25,708 bases of DNA from SCUN01 sp964343975. GTDB taxonomy: Bacteria > Acidobacteriota > Vicinamibacteria > Vicinamibacterales > SCN-69-37. Position numbers and translations under genes: made by a program. This document shows, one piece after another, positions 9,241 through 17,239 of this stretch (position 1 is the first letter of the stretch; every line of letters starts with the position of its first letter). The stretch lies in assembly GCA_964343975.1 (NCBI GenBank), contig CAYFLU010000023.1:1-25708 (forward strand), written 5' to 3'. Below the pieces are notes generated by a model. The model was not told the DNA's origin. It searched no databases and was given only the letters and a program-made list of their open reading frames with translations.

Positions 9241-10102
9241 AGGCGAGCGGGCGCACGTGCGTCGAGACGCAGGTGAAGAGCGGCCGCTTGTAGAACTCGC
9301 CGGGGAACTCGTCGAGCGCGAACCCGCGCAGGCCGGCGAGGAGCACTTCCTCGAAGACATGCTCCGGGTCGTCGTTGAGCGCGCCCACGACCATCTCGGG
9401 CAGGTCGTGGTACGCGATCACGCCGGCGGTGCGCTTCGGATACGCGACCCGGCAGATCGTCCAGCCACCGTTCACGAGGAGCGACGCGAAGTAGCGGAGC
9501 TTCTCGATGTGCGCGTCGCGCGGCACGAGCGGATTGTGCACGTCGCCGCCCCAGTTCGAGCCCATCTGGAAGAACAGGTACTGCCGCTTGCCCGCGAGCG
9601 CCTTGAGGTAGTCGGTGGCGTACTCGGTGAAGGCCGCGACCGTGCGCGGCAACGACGGGTCGAAGTCGTAGCCGGCATGGTGGAGCACGTTCAGGAGCAG
9701 CACGGCATCCTTCGGCTGGAAGCCGCTGAGCGCGCGCAGCGTGACGCCCTTCGGAATCACATCGAGATTGGTGAGCGAGAACGCCGAGGCGATCGTGCGC
9801 AGAAACTTCGCGTGGGCGCGGTCCGGCTCGCACGCTGTGACCTGCAGATGCGGGAACGCGTGCGCGAGGCTCAGCGAGAAATACCCGGTGTTCGCGCCGA
9901 TGTCGGTGACCGACGTGAGGTGTTCGAACGGGAGCGCGCGCAGGAGATAGTCGAGCCGGCAGCGATCGCCGCGCCAGCTCTGATCGATCGGTTCACGGTA
10001 GTTGATGGCGGCCGTGACAAAGTCGGGCACGCTCTGATAGCCGTGGTGCTTGGACGGCTCCTGATAGAGCGCGTGCAGTTCATTCGCCAGTTCCGGACTC
10101 AT
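9239..10102 (-). CDS. Class I SAM-dependent methyltransferase
   Basis: A 287-residue protein with methyltransferase motif I at about residues 65-73 (VTDIGANTGYF), the acidic end of strand 2 (ACEPDRA), and the post-motif LLLNVLHHAGYDF, typical of Rossmann-fold methyltransferases. Residues after about 160 form a less familiar C-terminal half that may set the acceptor. The start is set at ATG 10102. Its ATGA overlaps the stop of the upstream ATP-grasp gene, and a strong GGGGAG lies six bases before it, so translational coupling is expected. It is the last gene of a three-gene operon with a DegT aminotransferase and an ATP-grasp ligase, which suggests methylation of an amino-sugar- or amino-acid-derived product. 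The acceptor cannot be identified from sequence. Confidence 0.78.
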   Translation of the reverse strand: MSPELANELHALYQEPSKHHGYQSVPDFVTAAINYREPIDQSWRGDRCRLDYLLRALPFEHLTSVTDIGANTGYFSLSLAHAFPHLQVTACEPDRAHAKFLRTIASAFSLTNLDVIPKGVTLRALSGFQPKDAVLLLNVLHHAGYDFDPSLPRTVAAFTEYATDYLKALAGKRQYLFFQMGSNWGGDVHNPLVPRDAHIEKLRYFASLLVNGGWTICRVAYPKRTAGVIAYHDLPEMVVGALNDDPEHVFEEVLLAGLRGFALDEFPGEFYKRPLFTCVSTHVRPLA

Positions 10103-11211
10103 TCGAGACTCCCCGCCCACTCGTCAAAGAACACCGGCCACGTGTCGGGCCGGAGATAGATGTCGCCCGCGGCCTGCGCCGCCAACGCCAGCCACGGAAA
10201 ACGCGGCGGCGGTTCGTGCCACACGAGCCCTGCGCGCGCGCCGCCGAGCCACACATACGAAGCGGCATGGCCCGCATGCGGATCCGACGCGTGAATGTCG
10301 CCGTGGAGCGCCTCTTCCACGAACGCCCGCAGGAGATGCGAGCCCGCGTTGCGCACGAGCTGCAACGGCCCCCACAACCGCGGATTGAGCTCAATCGCGC
10401 GGAACGTGTCCGCGTCGCGTATCAACTCGATCATCGCCAGGCCGTGAAAGCCCGTGGCTCGGAGCGCGCCCACCAGCTGGTCGGCAATCGGCGCGTCATG
10501 CAACGTGTCGGAGGTGGCCCACAGCATGGATTTGCCGCCCGGTTGCTGCGCGCGATTCCGCTGCGACCACCGGAACACCGGCGCGGCCGGATTCGCCGGC
10601 ACATAGAACAACAGGTAGTAGCTGGGCCCGTCGATGAGGGCTTCGAAGTAGTAGTGGGCCTCGCTCACGGCCATTGCCTGCGCCGCACGCCAATCGTCGT
10701 CGGTGTAGATGAGGACCGGATAGAGCGACTGTCCGTCCGCCGTGATGTTGGTGCGCGGCTTGGCCACGAACGGGTAGCGCCCCGCGGCCGGATCGACGAG
10801 CGGCGGCACCCCCACGCCCGCGCCTTCGCAGAGCGCCCGGAACGACCACTTGTTGGTCACGCGCGCGTAGATGTCGCGGTCGACGAGCGGCACATCGGCG
10901 CCGCGCGCCTGGAACCACGCGCGATGATCGAGCACGTACTGATCCAGAAATTCCGACGAGGGCGCAATCACGTAGCGCGCGGCCGGATGGCGCGCGCGCA
11001 CGCGCGCGAGGCACCGGTCAAGGTCGTCGGCATCGAGCGACCGCACGGTGCGGATGGCATCCACATGCGGCCGGTAGGCCGTGCGGAAGATGCGGTCGCG
11101 TCCGTGCGCCGCGATGATCGAGAACGGTTCGCCGAGCGCCGTGAGTTCGCGGCAGAGCGCGACCACGGCCCGGTCGTTGTACCCGCTGAAGATCACGAAG
11201 CGCGACGACAT
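10099..11211 (-). CDS. ATP-grasp domain protein (carboxylate-amine/thiol ligase-like)
   Basis: A 370-residue protein with an N-terminal pre-ATP-grasp Rossmann-like region (FVIFSGYNDRAVVAL...), a central ATP-binding lysine region (YPFVAKPRTN) and the metal-binding signature IELNPRLWG with Glu274 and Asn276. This resembles carbamoyl-phosphate-synthase-like ATP-grasp enzymes that activate a carboxylate as acyl phosphate and join it to an amine or similar nucleophile. ATG 11211 is chosen because it begins two bases after the aminotransferase stop. The frame is open much further upstream, but that stretch overlaps conserved aminotransferase codons. It overlaps the downstream methyltransferase by four bases (ATGA). 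The operon context suggests ligation of an aminated sugar or amino acid, but the substrate is unknown. Confidence 0.78.
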   Translation of the reverse strand: MSSRFVIFSGYNDRAVVALCRELTALGEPFSIIAAHGRDRIFRTAYRPHVDAIRTVRSLDADDLDRCLARVRARHPAARYVIAPSSEFLDQYVLDHRAWFQARGADVPLVDRDIYARVTNKWSFRALCEGAGVGVPPLVDPAAGRYPFVAKPRTNITADGQSLYPVLIYTDDDWRAAQAMAVSEAHYYFEALIDGPSYYLLFYVPANPAAPVFRWSQRNRAQQPGGKSMLWATSDTLHDAPIADQLVGALRATGFHGLAMIELIRDADTFRAIELNPRLWGPLQLVRNAGSHLLRAFVEEALHGDIHASDPHAGHAASYVWLGGARAGLVWHEPPPRFPWLALAAQAAGDIYLRPDTWPVFFDEWAGSLE

Positions 11212-11213
11212 GA

Positions 11214-12396
11214 TCAGGCCACCCGGATCGCGGGCCGCCGCGCGGCCTGCGCCTCGGACACAAAGGTCCGCACGAGCCCGACGACCTTGGCGATGTCGTC
11301 CGGTGTCATCGCCGTGCCCGTGGGCAGGGAGAAGATGCGCTCCGACAGCGCTTCGGTCACGCGCAGCAACAGGCCCGCGTTCGGGAAATACGATCGATAG
11401 GGTTCCATCCGATGGCAACCCGGATGGAAGTAGCGGCGGCACAGGACGTTCTCGGCCTGCAGCTTCTCGACCAGCGCGTCGCGCGTGAGTCCTGCCACGG
11501 CCGCGTCGACGTCGACGACCACGTATTGATAGTTGTGCGACTCGGCCGGGTCGTACGCCTTCAGGCGCAACCCGGCAATGCCCGCGAGGCCCGCCGCATA
11601 CAACTCGTAGTTGCGTCGGTTCACATCCACGAAGTCCTGGATGCTCTCGAGATTGGTGAGTCCCATGACGGCGCACACTTCCGGCATCTTGCCGTTCGTG
11701 CCCACGTGGATCACGTTGTCGTAGCCGCGGAAGCCGAAGTTCTGCATCAGCCGCATCTTCTCGGCCAGTGCATCGTCATTGGTCAGCACCGCGCCGCCTT
11801 CGAAGGTGTTCAGGAACTTGGTCGCGTGGAAACTGAGGACTTCGGCATGGCCGAAGCCGCCGATGCGCGCCCTGATACGTGCTGCCGAGCGCGTGCGCCG
11901 CGTCATAGAGCACCTTGAGGTTGTGCCGCTTCGCAATCACGTCGATCGCCGCGATGTCGCAGGGGCGGCCCCAGAGGTGCACACCGATGATGCCGGTGGT
12001 GCGCGGCGTGATGAGTTGCTCGATCCGCGCCGGATCGATCGTGCATGACACCGGATCCACATCGCAGAAGACCGGCGTGATTTCCTGCCACTGCAGCGCA
12101 TGCGCCGTGGCCACGAAGGTGAATGAGGGGACGATGACTTCGCCGGTCAGCCCGAGCGCGCGGATCGCGATCTCGAGCGCGATGGTGCCGTTGCACATCG
12201 CAATGGCGTGTTGCACGCCGCAGTACCGGGCGATCTCGGCTTCGAATTCGCGCACGAAGGGGCCCCGGTTGGTCAGCCACCGGTTGTCGAGCATCTGCGG
12301 AATCCGCGCCATCAACCGGTCGCGGTCACCGATGTTCGGCCGGCCCACATGCAGGGGCTCGGGGAAGGCGGGGGGCGTGTTCGGGCGCTCAGCCAT
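11214..12396 (-). pseudogene. DegT/DnrJ/EryC1 PLP aminotransferase, frameshifted
   Basis: Two overlapping frames together make one full-length sugar or amino-acid aminotransferase of about 390 residues. The first part (from ATG 12396) carries the N-terminal helix, CNGTIALEIAIRAL, PSFTFVATAHAL and LYDAAHALGSTYQG with the PLP-contacting Asp. The second part resumes at ARIGGFGHAEV and contains the Schiff-base lysine in SFHATKF (codon 11817-11819) and normal C-terminal motifs. The frame breaks at the GCGCGC run at 11865-11870. Restoring one extra CG pair gives the expected YQGARIGGFG; removing one G from the adjacent GGG would also restore the frame but shortens the loop. This family transfers an amino group from glutamate to keto-sugars. 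The gene is followed two bases later by the ATP-grasp gene. Either a recent mutation or a sequencing indel is possible. Confidence 0.85.
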
Positions 12397-12581
12397 AGAG
12401 GTCCGACCCCCTCTAGTGCAAGGCGGGTACCACGCCAGACCTCCGGCGATTTTCGTCGGATTCCTTAGGAAATCCGCCGGATCCCCCGTTGGGGTGTCGG
12501 CCAGCCGACGCTCGGCTGCCGTCCGCCCGGCCCGGCGCGACCGGTGTAAGCTGGCTCTGGGGAGAAAGGGTTTCACCTCAA
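12397..12581. promoter_or_regulatory. Divergent intergenic region with three inverted repeats
   Basis: This region separates the leftward aminotransferase operon from the rightward kinase gene. It contains a long imperfect hairpin at about 12443-12480 (CCGGCGATTT ... AAATCCGCCGG, with an inner TCGGATTCC/GGAAATCCG pairing), a short CCCC-GTT-GGGG stem at 12484-12494, and a perfect GTCGGC-CA-GCCGAC palindrome at 12496-12509. The palindrome has the form of a dimeric regulator site. No clear promoter boxes were recognised. GGGGAGAAAGGG just before ATG 12582 serves as the kinase ribosome binding site. Confidence 0.4.
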
Positions 12582-14354
12582 ATGAACGATCCTCGCGGCA
12601 GCGCGGCGCGGACGGCGATCGGCTATGCCGTCTTTGCTGGCGCGTGGATTTTTCTGAGCGATGCCGTGGCCACGGCGCTCGTTCGCGATCCCCACACTCT
12701 CGAAACCGTCAGCGTCGTGAAGGGCTGGGTCTTCGTCGCCGTCACCGCCGGGCTGTTGTATCTGCGCGTGCGCGATCAGCTCACGCGCTGGAGCGCCGAG
12801 GTTGAACGCCGCCAACACTCCGAAGCGCAATTGCGGCGCATCAGTCGCGCCGTCGAGCAGAGCCCGGCCTCGGTCGTCGTCACGGATCCCCACGGCGTGA
12901 TCGAGTACGTGAACGAGAAGTTTACGAAGGTCTCCGGCCACACGCGCGAGGAAGCCATCGGCCAGCACACGCGACTCCTGAAGTCGGGGCAGACGCCACC
13001 GGAGGTGTACGCGGCGTTGTGGCAAACCATCACGGCCGGCGGCGAGTGGCGCGGCGAACTGTTGAACCGGCGGAAGAACGGCGAGCTCTTCTGGGAGTTC
13101 GCCTCGATGTCGCCGATCGTCGACGCCGACGGCACGATCACGAACTTTCTGGCGGTGAAGGAAGACATCACGGAGCGCAAGGCGCTCGCCGATCAGCTCC
13201 GGCAATCGCAGAAACTGGAAGCCATCGGCACGTTGGCCGGCGGCATCGCGCACGACTTCAACAACCTGCTCACGGTCATCCTCGGCGGCGCCTCACTCCA
13301 ACTCGAACCGAACGCCACCCAGGCGGATCAGCTGGAACTCGCGTACGAGATCAAGCAAGCGGCCGACCGGGCGGCGAGCCTCACGCGACAACTGCTGCTC
13401 TTCAGTCGCAAGCATCCTGTGCAGCGCGCGCGTGTCGACGTGAACGGCCTCGTGACCAATGTCGGCGGCCTGTTGCGGCGTGTGATCGGCGCCAACATCG
13501 TGATGGAGACGCGATGCGCGGCCACCGTGCCGCCCGTCTGCGCCGACACGGGCCTGCTCGAACTGGTGCTGATGAATCTGGCCGTGAACGCGCGCGACGC
13601 GATGCCGCACGGCGGTCGCCTGGTGATCGACACCGCCGCGCTCGACGTGGCCGCGGGCGACGCCGTCGCGCCGGCCGGCACCCGTCCCGGCGCGTATGCG
13701 GTCGTGCGCGTCACCGACACGGGCACGGGCATTCCGCCGAGCGTGCTCCCGCACATCTTCGAGCCGTTCTACACCACGAAAGACGTTGGCAAAGGCACCG
13801 GGCTCGGCCTCTCGACGGTGTACGGCATCGTCCGGCAACACGACGGTTGGATCAGTGTGCAAACGGCCGACGGGCAGGGCACGACCTTCACCATCGGCCT
13901 GCCGGTGATCACCGAGCCGGACGAAGCCAAGACGGGCGATGCCCGCGCGGGCGAGACGACGCGCGGACACGAGCGCGTGATGCTCGTGGATGACGACGCG
14001 CCGGTGCGGCGGATGACGGCGTCGATCCTGCGGCGCGCTGGCTACGACATCGTCGAGGCCGGGTCCGCCGAGCAGGCATTGCGTGTGTGGGGGACCGGAG
14101 ACAGTCGCGTGCAGTTGCTGCTCACGGATCTGTTCTTGCCTGGCGAGATGAGCGGGCTGGATCTGGCCACGGCGCTCGTGGCCCGCCATGCGCCGCTCCG
14201 TGTGCTGTATACCAGCGGATTGCGTGAGCGGTTCGAGTCGCCTGATGTGCCGCTCGAACCGGGCCGGAACTTCCTGCCGAAACCGTTTGACGCGGCCGCG
14301 TTGCTCATGGCCGTGCGCCAGCGCCTGGACAGCGACGCGATCAGCCGATCGTGA
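12582..14354 (+). CDS. Hybrid sensor histidine kinase (2 TM, PAS, HisKA, HATPase, receiver)
   Basis: A 590-residue protein. Two transmembrane helices (about residues 12-28 and 47-67) are separated by a very short loop, so there is no large periplasmic sensor. A PAS domain (about 84-190) has the YVNEKFTKVSGHTREEAIG core common in PAS_9 domains. The phosphoacceptor motif GGIAHDFNNLL places the phospho-histidine at His224. The ATPase domain shows NLAVNARDAMP, DTGTGIP and GTGLGLSTVYG. The C-terminal receiver has its phospho-Asp in LLTDLFLP (Asp516). ATG 12582 follows GGGGAGAAAGGG; the frame is open upstream but without a better start. It closely resembles the 5142-8012 kinase in its catalytic core. 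It overlaps the SUI1-like gene by 14 bases tail to tail. No cognate response regulator is nearby. Confidence 0.9.
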   Translation: MNDPRGSAARTAIGYAVFAGAWIFLSDAVATALVRDPHTLETVSVVKGWVFVAVTAGLLYLRVRDQLTRWSAEVERRQHSEAQLRRISRAVEQSPASVVVTDPHGVIEYVNEKFTKVSGHTREEAIGQHTRLLKSGQTPPEVYAALWQTITAGGEWRGELLNRRKNGELFWEFASMSPIVDADGTITNFLAVKEDITERKALADQLRQSQKLEAIGTLAGGIAHDFNNLLTVILGGASLQLEPNATQADQLELAYEIKQAADRAASLTRQLLLFSRKHPVQRARVDVNGLVTNVGGLLRRVIGANIVMETRCAATVPPVCADTGLLELVLMNLAVNARDAMPHGGRLVIDTAALDVAAGDAVAPAGTRPGAYAVVRVTDTGTGIPPSVLPHIFEPFYTTKDVGKGTGLGLSTVYGIVRQHDGWISVQTADGQGTTFTIGLPVITEPDEAKTGDARAGETTRGHERVMLVDDDAPVRRMTASILRRAGYDIVEAGSAEQALRVWGTGDSRVQLLLTDLFLPGEMSGLDLATALVARHAPLRVLYTSGLRERFESPDVPLEPGRNFLPKPFDAAALLMAVRQRLDSDAISRS

Positions 14355-14709
14355 TCTTGCGCACGCCGCGCGCTGTCAGGAGCGCCGGCAGCCGCTTGCG
14401 ATGATCGCCTTGCAGGACGATCGCGTCGCCTTCGACCTGACCGCCGCAGCCGAGTCCGGCCTTCAACGCCTTCACCCACTTCTCGCGGTCCATCGGCGGC
14501 AGGCCGAGATGTTCGATGACCGTCACCTCTTTACCGCCGCGGCCGCTGCGCTCCATGCGGACGACCGCACGTACCGGGCCCGTGGGGGCGGCTTTCGCGG
14601 GCTTTGGCGCCGGTGTGGGGACGGCCGGTGCCGGGCGCTCCGGCAACTGATCGCGGATTGCGCCAAGTGCGCCGAACGGATTGTGAAAGGGGCTCTTCTC
14701 GTCTGCCAT
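14341..14709 (-). CDS. eIF1/SUI1-like translation initiation factor (YciH family)
   Basis: A 122-residue protein. The N-terminal ~50 residues are Pro/Ala-rich and presumably flexible. The C-terminal ~70 residues match the SUI1 fold: RMERSGRGGKEVTVIEHL, a LKAGLGCGG turn, and the QGDHRKRLPALL helix ending in GVRKITIG. Bacterial SUI1 proteins such as YciH are thought to act at the 30S subunit and affect start-codon fidelity. The start ATG at 14709 gives the usual length; upstream codons in this frame overlap the 7TM gene. It is the last gene of the thioredoxin-7TM-SUI1 transcription unit, eight bases after the 7TM stop. Function is by family similarity only. Confidence 0.85.
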   Translation of the reverse strand: MADEKSPFHNPFGALGAIRDQLPERPAPAVPTPAPKPAKAAPTGPVRAVVRMERSGRGGKEVTVIEHLGLPPMDREKWVKALKAGLGCGGQVEGDAIVLQGDHRKRLPALLTARGVRKITIG

Positions 14710-14717
14710 GGCGTCGC

Positions 14718-15401
14718 TCAGCGTCGGCCGGAGAACACGGAGGTGATGAAGCACACGCCGGTCACGGCGAAGGCGAGCGGCGTGATGTCGAGGCCCCGGA
14801 TCGGTGTGAGGTCGAGGATGTACATCAGGTTGCCGATCCACGGTGCGGCGACACCGAGAATCAACAGCCACAGCTGCACGCGATACCGTCCACGGTAGTG
14901 GGGCAGACTGGCGGCAAGCCAGGCGGTGGCGACGGCGATCAAGGTGTAGGCATGGACCCAGTTGAGCCAGAAGATCGGGCCGTGCTCATACGCCGTGAGC
15001 TCATCGGGATTCGTGGCCGGTGTGATCGACCGCCACAGCAGGTGATGCGAGTCGTTGGTGAAGGCCGCGATCACGGTGACGATGGGCACGAGCCAGAGCG
15101 CGCCGAGCCAGCGCTTCCGTGTGTCGATCCGTCGCGTGTAAGCGCCCGCAAAACGCAGCCAGAACACGGGCAGGCTCACGATGCCGAGGTACTGCACGCA
15201 TGAAATCCAGAGCAGTGCGCGGCTGTTGCGGTTCAGCGCTTCGATGCCGGCGGTGGTGGCCCATAGCGCGATCGCCCACTGCAGCCACATGAACGACCGG
15301 CGGCCGGCCACCGAGACGTTGCGCGACGCCGACAGCGCGGCCCACACCGCCACGGCGGCGGCAATCCACATCGTGCCGGCGTTCAGGTCGATCCACGACA
15401 T
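14718..15401 (-). CDS. Stand-alone histidine-kinase N-terminal 7TM domain protein
   Basis: A 227-residue integral membrane protein with seven predicted hydrophobic helices. It resembles the 7TM sensory module usually found at the N-terminus of kinases and diguanylate cyclases (HisKA_7TM): a FMWLQWAIALWATTAGIE segment, the LRFAGAYTRR cytoplasmic loop, HHLLWRSITP in the periplasmic loop, and IRGLDITPLAFAVTGV in the last helix. It ends immediately after helix 7 with SGRR, and none of the three downstream frames contains an output domain; the next codons belong to the SUI1-like gene. It starts 12 bases after the thioredoxin gene stop, so co-transcription is likely. It may be a receptor that signals through a partner, or the remnant of a kinase. 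No ligand can be inferred. Confidence 0.75.
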   Translation of the reverse strand: MSWIDLNAGTMWIAAAVAVWAALSASRNVSVAGRRSFMWLQWAIALWATTAGIEALNRNSRALLWISCVQYLGIVSLPVFWLRFAGAYTRRIDTRKRWLGALWLVPIVTVIAAFTNDSHHLLWRSITPATNPDELTAYEHGPIFWLNWVHAYTLIAVATAWLAASLPHYRGRYRVQLWLLILGVAAPWIGNLMYILDLTPIRGLDITPLAFAVTGVCFITSVFSGRR

Positions 15402-15413
15402 GGACGGGAGCCG

Positions 15414-16640
15414 TTACTTCGCGCGGAGCTTGTCGAGAATTTCTTTCGACGACTGGTAGCCGACGACGCGCCAGAGTTCCTTGCCCGTGCCGTCGAGCAC
15501 GATCATCGTCGGGTAGCCGGCCACTTTGTATTTCGTGACGGCGGCCTTCTCCAGATCGCCGTCCAACTTCACGCCGATGAAGCCGGCGTTCAGTTCACCG
15601 GCGACTTCGGCGTCGGTCCAGATCCACTGATCCATCTGATGGCAGGGGCCGCACCAGTCGGTTTCGAAGTCGATGAAGATCTTCTTGTTCGAGGCCTTCG
15701 CGCTCGTGAGCGCGGCGGCGAGCTGCTTGCCCCACGTGAACGGCGTGGTCGCGCGCGGACGGGCGCGCTCGGGCGCCAGTGCGTCGTCGGGCTTGCGATC
15801 CTCGGCCTTCGTGACGGGGCGGTCCACGACGGCGATGTCGATGCCGCGGCCGTCGGGACTGAAGCCGCGGAACTCGAGCACGGCTTCCTTGGCGCCGCCC
15901 TTCACGAACATGAGCCGCGAAGTCTCGCGCGCTTCGGTGATCGACAGCACGGCCTTCTCGGCATCGGGCGCCGAGGCTTCGATCACGCTCCACATGTCCT
16001 GCTTGTCGAAGACCGCGTTGTTGTCGCTGTCCATCGCCGCGACGAGCGTGTCGATGCCGTTGATCTTCGTCGTGCCGTACCGCCACGAGCCGACCGAGAA
16101 CCGCAGGATGTTCGGCGCCGGGCCCTTGTCGGGACGCACGATCCAGAAATTCACGAAGTACTTCTCGGTGCTCTTCGTGGCGGCGTAGGGCACCGTGAGC
16201 TCGACGTTGCTCATCGAACTCCACCACTCGAGTGTCTTCTCGCGCTGCGACGGCGTGGCGACGAGCGCCGGGCCGTCATCCGCGAAATTGCCGTTGCGGT
16301 TGCGGTCGACGAACAGCTGGCAGAGATCGTCGGGATGCTCGGCACTTGCGGCGGCGAGCACCGGCACCCAGCCGGCCTGATCGGTGCCGAGCTGCATCTT
16401 GCCGGTTTTGGCCGGCCGCACCGCGCCGGTGGGCAGCGTCATCGTTGCGGCCACGTCCGTGAGCGCAACCTGCATGCCCTTCGGGCTGAAGTTCGGTTTC
16501 GGCTGCCCCGTGACCGGCGCGCGGTACGCGAGGTCCACGTGCACCACCGTGCCTTGTGCCGAGAGCGTAGCCGGTGGCGCGCCGCCGATCAGGAATGCGA
16601 GGCCAAAGCCAACGAGGGCAGCGCGGCGGCAAATCGTCAT
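15414..16640 (-). CDS. Secreted thioredoxin-domain protein with EF-hand-like loops
   Basis: A 408-residue protein with a Sec signal peptide (basic MTICRRA, hydrophobic core, cleavage near LSAQ). The middle of the protein is a beta-rich region of unknown fold containing two acidic loops that look like Ca2+-binding EF-hand/dockerin loops: DRNRNGNFADD from Asp112 and DSDNNAVFDKQD from Asp204. The C-terminal ~110 residues are a thioredoxin fold with an active-site WCGPC (Cys330 and Cys333) and the cis-proline segment AGYPTMIVLDG. It should act outside the cytoplasm as a thiol-disulfide reductase. The ATG at 16640 has GAGG just upstream. It leads a three-gene minus-strand unit. The upstream 158-base gap to the next plus-strand gene must contain divergent promoters, but no boxes were recognised. 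Confidence 0.82.
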   Translation of the reverse strand: MTICRRAALVGFGLAFLIGGAPPATLSAQGTVVHVDLAYRAPVTGQPKPNFSPKGMQVALTDVAATMTLPTGAVRPAKTGKMQLGTDQAGWVPVLAAASAEHPDDLCQLFVDRNRNGNFADDGPALVATPSQREKTLEWWSSMSNVELTVPYAATKSTEKYFVNFWIVRPDKGPAPNILRFSVGSWRYGTTKINGIDTLVAAMDSDNNAVFDKQDMWSVIEASAPDAEKAVLSITEARETSRLMFVKGGAKEAVLEFRGFSPDGRGIDIAVVDRPVTKAEDRKPDDALAPERARPRATTPFTWGKQLAAALTSAKASNKKIFIDFETDWCGPCHQMDQWIWTDAEVAGELNAGFIGVKLDGDLEKAAVTKYKVAGYPTMIVLDGTGKELWRVVGYQSSKEILDKLRAK

Positions 16641-16798
16641 GGGGCCTCAGTTTATCGCACGGTGAGGAGCGCGCAGACACGAAGACGCGTCCCGCGCGGA
16701 GTGTGGCATCGTATGAGCCGGTCCATTCGTCGTGATGCCGTTACCGCCCCCCACCGCCCGCCATCGTCTGGCAACAGACGGCACCGCCGCAAACCGCG

Positions 16799-17239
16799 GT
16801 GGCGCCGCGCGAGCCCGTGCAATGTGATGTGGAGGGCGTGATCCACCGCCTGACGATCGAGACCGTGGCCGCGTCGCGCAGCCTCTTCGATCTGCAACGC
16901 ATCGCGAAGTTCGTGGCGCTCGTCTCCGAACGCAATCGCCGCTTCTACCTGTCCTGGCACGAGAAGTTGCCGTCGGCGGCCTATGAAGTGGTGCGGCGCA
17001 TTCACTCGCGGCCGTATCTGCCGTACAACGACATGTACGGCATCACTGACATGCGGCTCATTCATGACGAGGCCAACAACCGCCTGACGGTGCGCTATCT
17101 GAAGCGCCCGAACGACACGCGCACGGAGCTGAACGAAGACGACTGGGTCACCTACAGCACGGACCTCGGCGCGTTCATGCGCACGATCGAGAAAGAGATC
17201 GAGAAACTGAAGAAGTACGACGGCGGCGGATCGCGATGA
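16799..17239 (+). CDS. Hypothetical protein, translationally coupled to radical SAM gene
   Basis: About 146 residues, no family recognised. It is soluble and charged, rich in Arg, Asp and aromatic residues, with a SLFDLQRIAKFVALVSERNRRFYLSW stretch predicted helical, a HSRPYLPYNDMYGI loop and a C-terminal Lys/Glu-rich amphipathic helix. There is no signal peptide or membrane segment. GTG 16799 is the furthest plausible start; GTG codons a few residues later are alternatives, and no ATG exists in frame after the upstream stop. Its TGA overlaps the ATG of the radical SAM gene in an ATGA, implying translational coupling and perhaps a shared pathway. The coding bias matches the neighbours, which supports it being real. 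Confidence 0.6.
   Translation: MAPREPVQCDVEGVIHRLTIETVAASRSLFDLQRIAKFVALVSERNRRFYLSWHEKLPSAAYEVVRRIHSRPYLPYNDMYGITDMRLIHDEANNRLTVRYLKRPNDTRTELNEDDWVTYSTDLGAFMRTIEKEIEKLKKYDGGGSR

Noticed and set aside
10970..11015. Alternating GC-rich repeat possibly indicating a tandem repeat
   Set aside because: It is ordinary Arg/Ala codon use inside the ATP-grasp gene, without a repeated unit long enough to be meaningful.
11212..11676. Upstream extension of the ATP-grasp frame to 11676
   Set aside because: The extension overlaps conserved aminotransferase C-terminal codons in another frame. ATG 11211, two bases after the aminotransferase stop, starts exactly at the pre-ATP-grasp strand.
15639..16841. 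A 400-codon plus-strand open frame opposite the thioredoxin-domain gene
   Set aside because: The opposite strand encodes a signal peptide and a CGPC thioredoxin fold, whereas this translation has biased composition and no domain.
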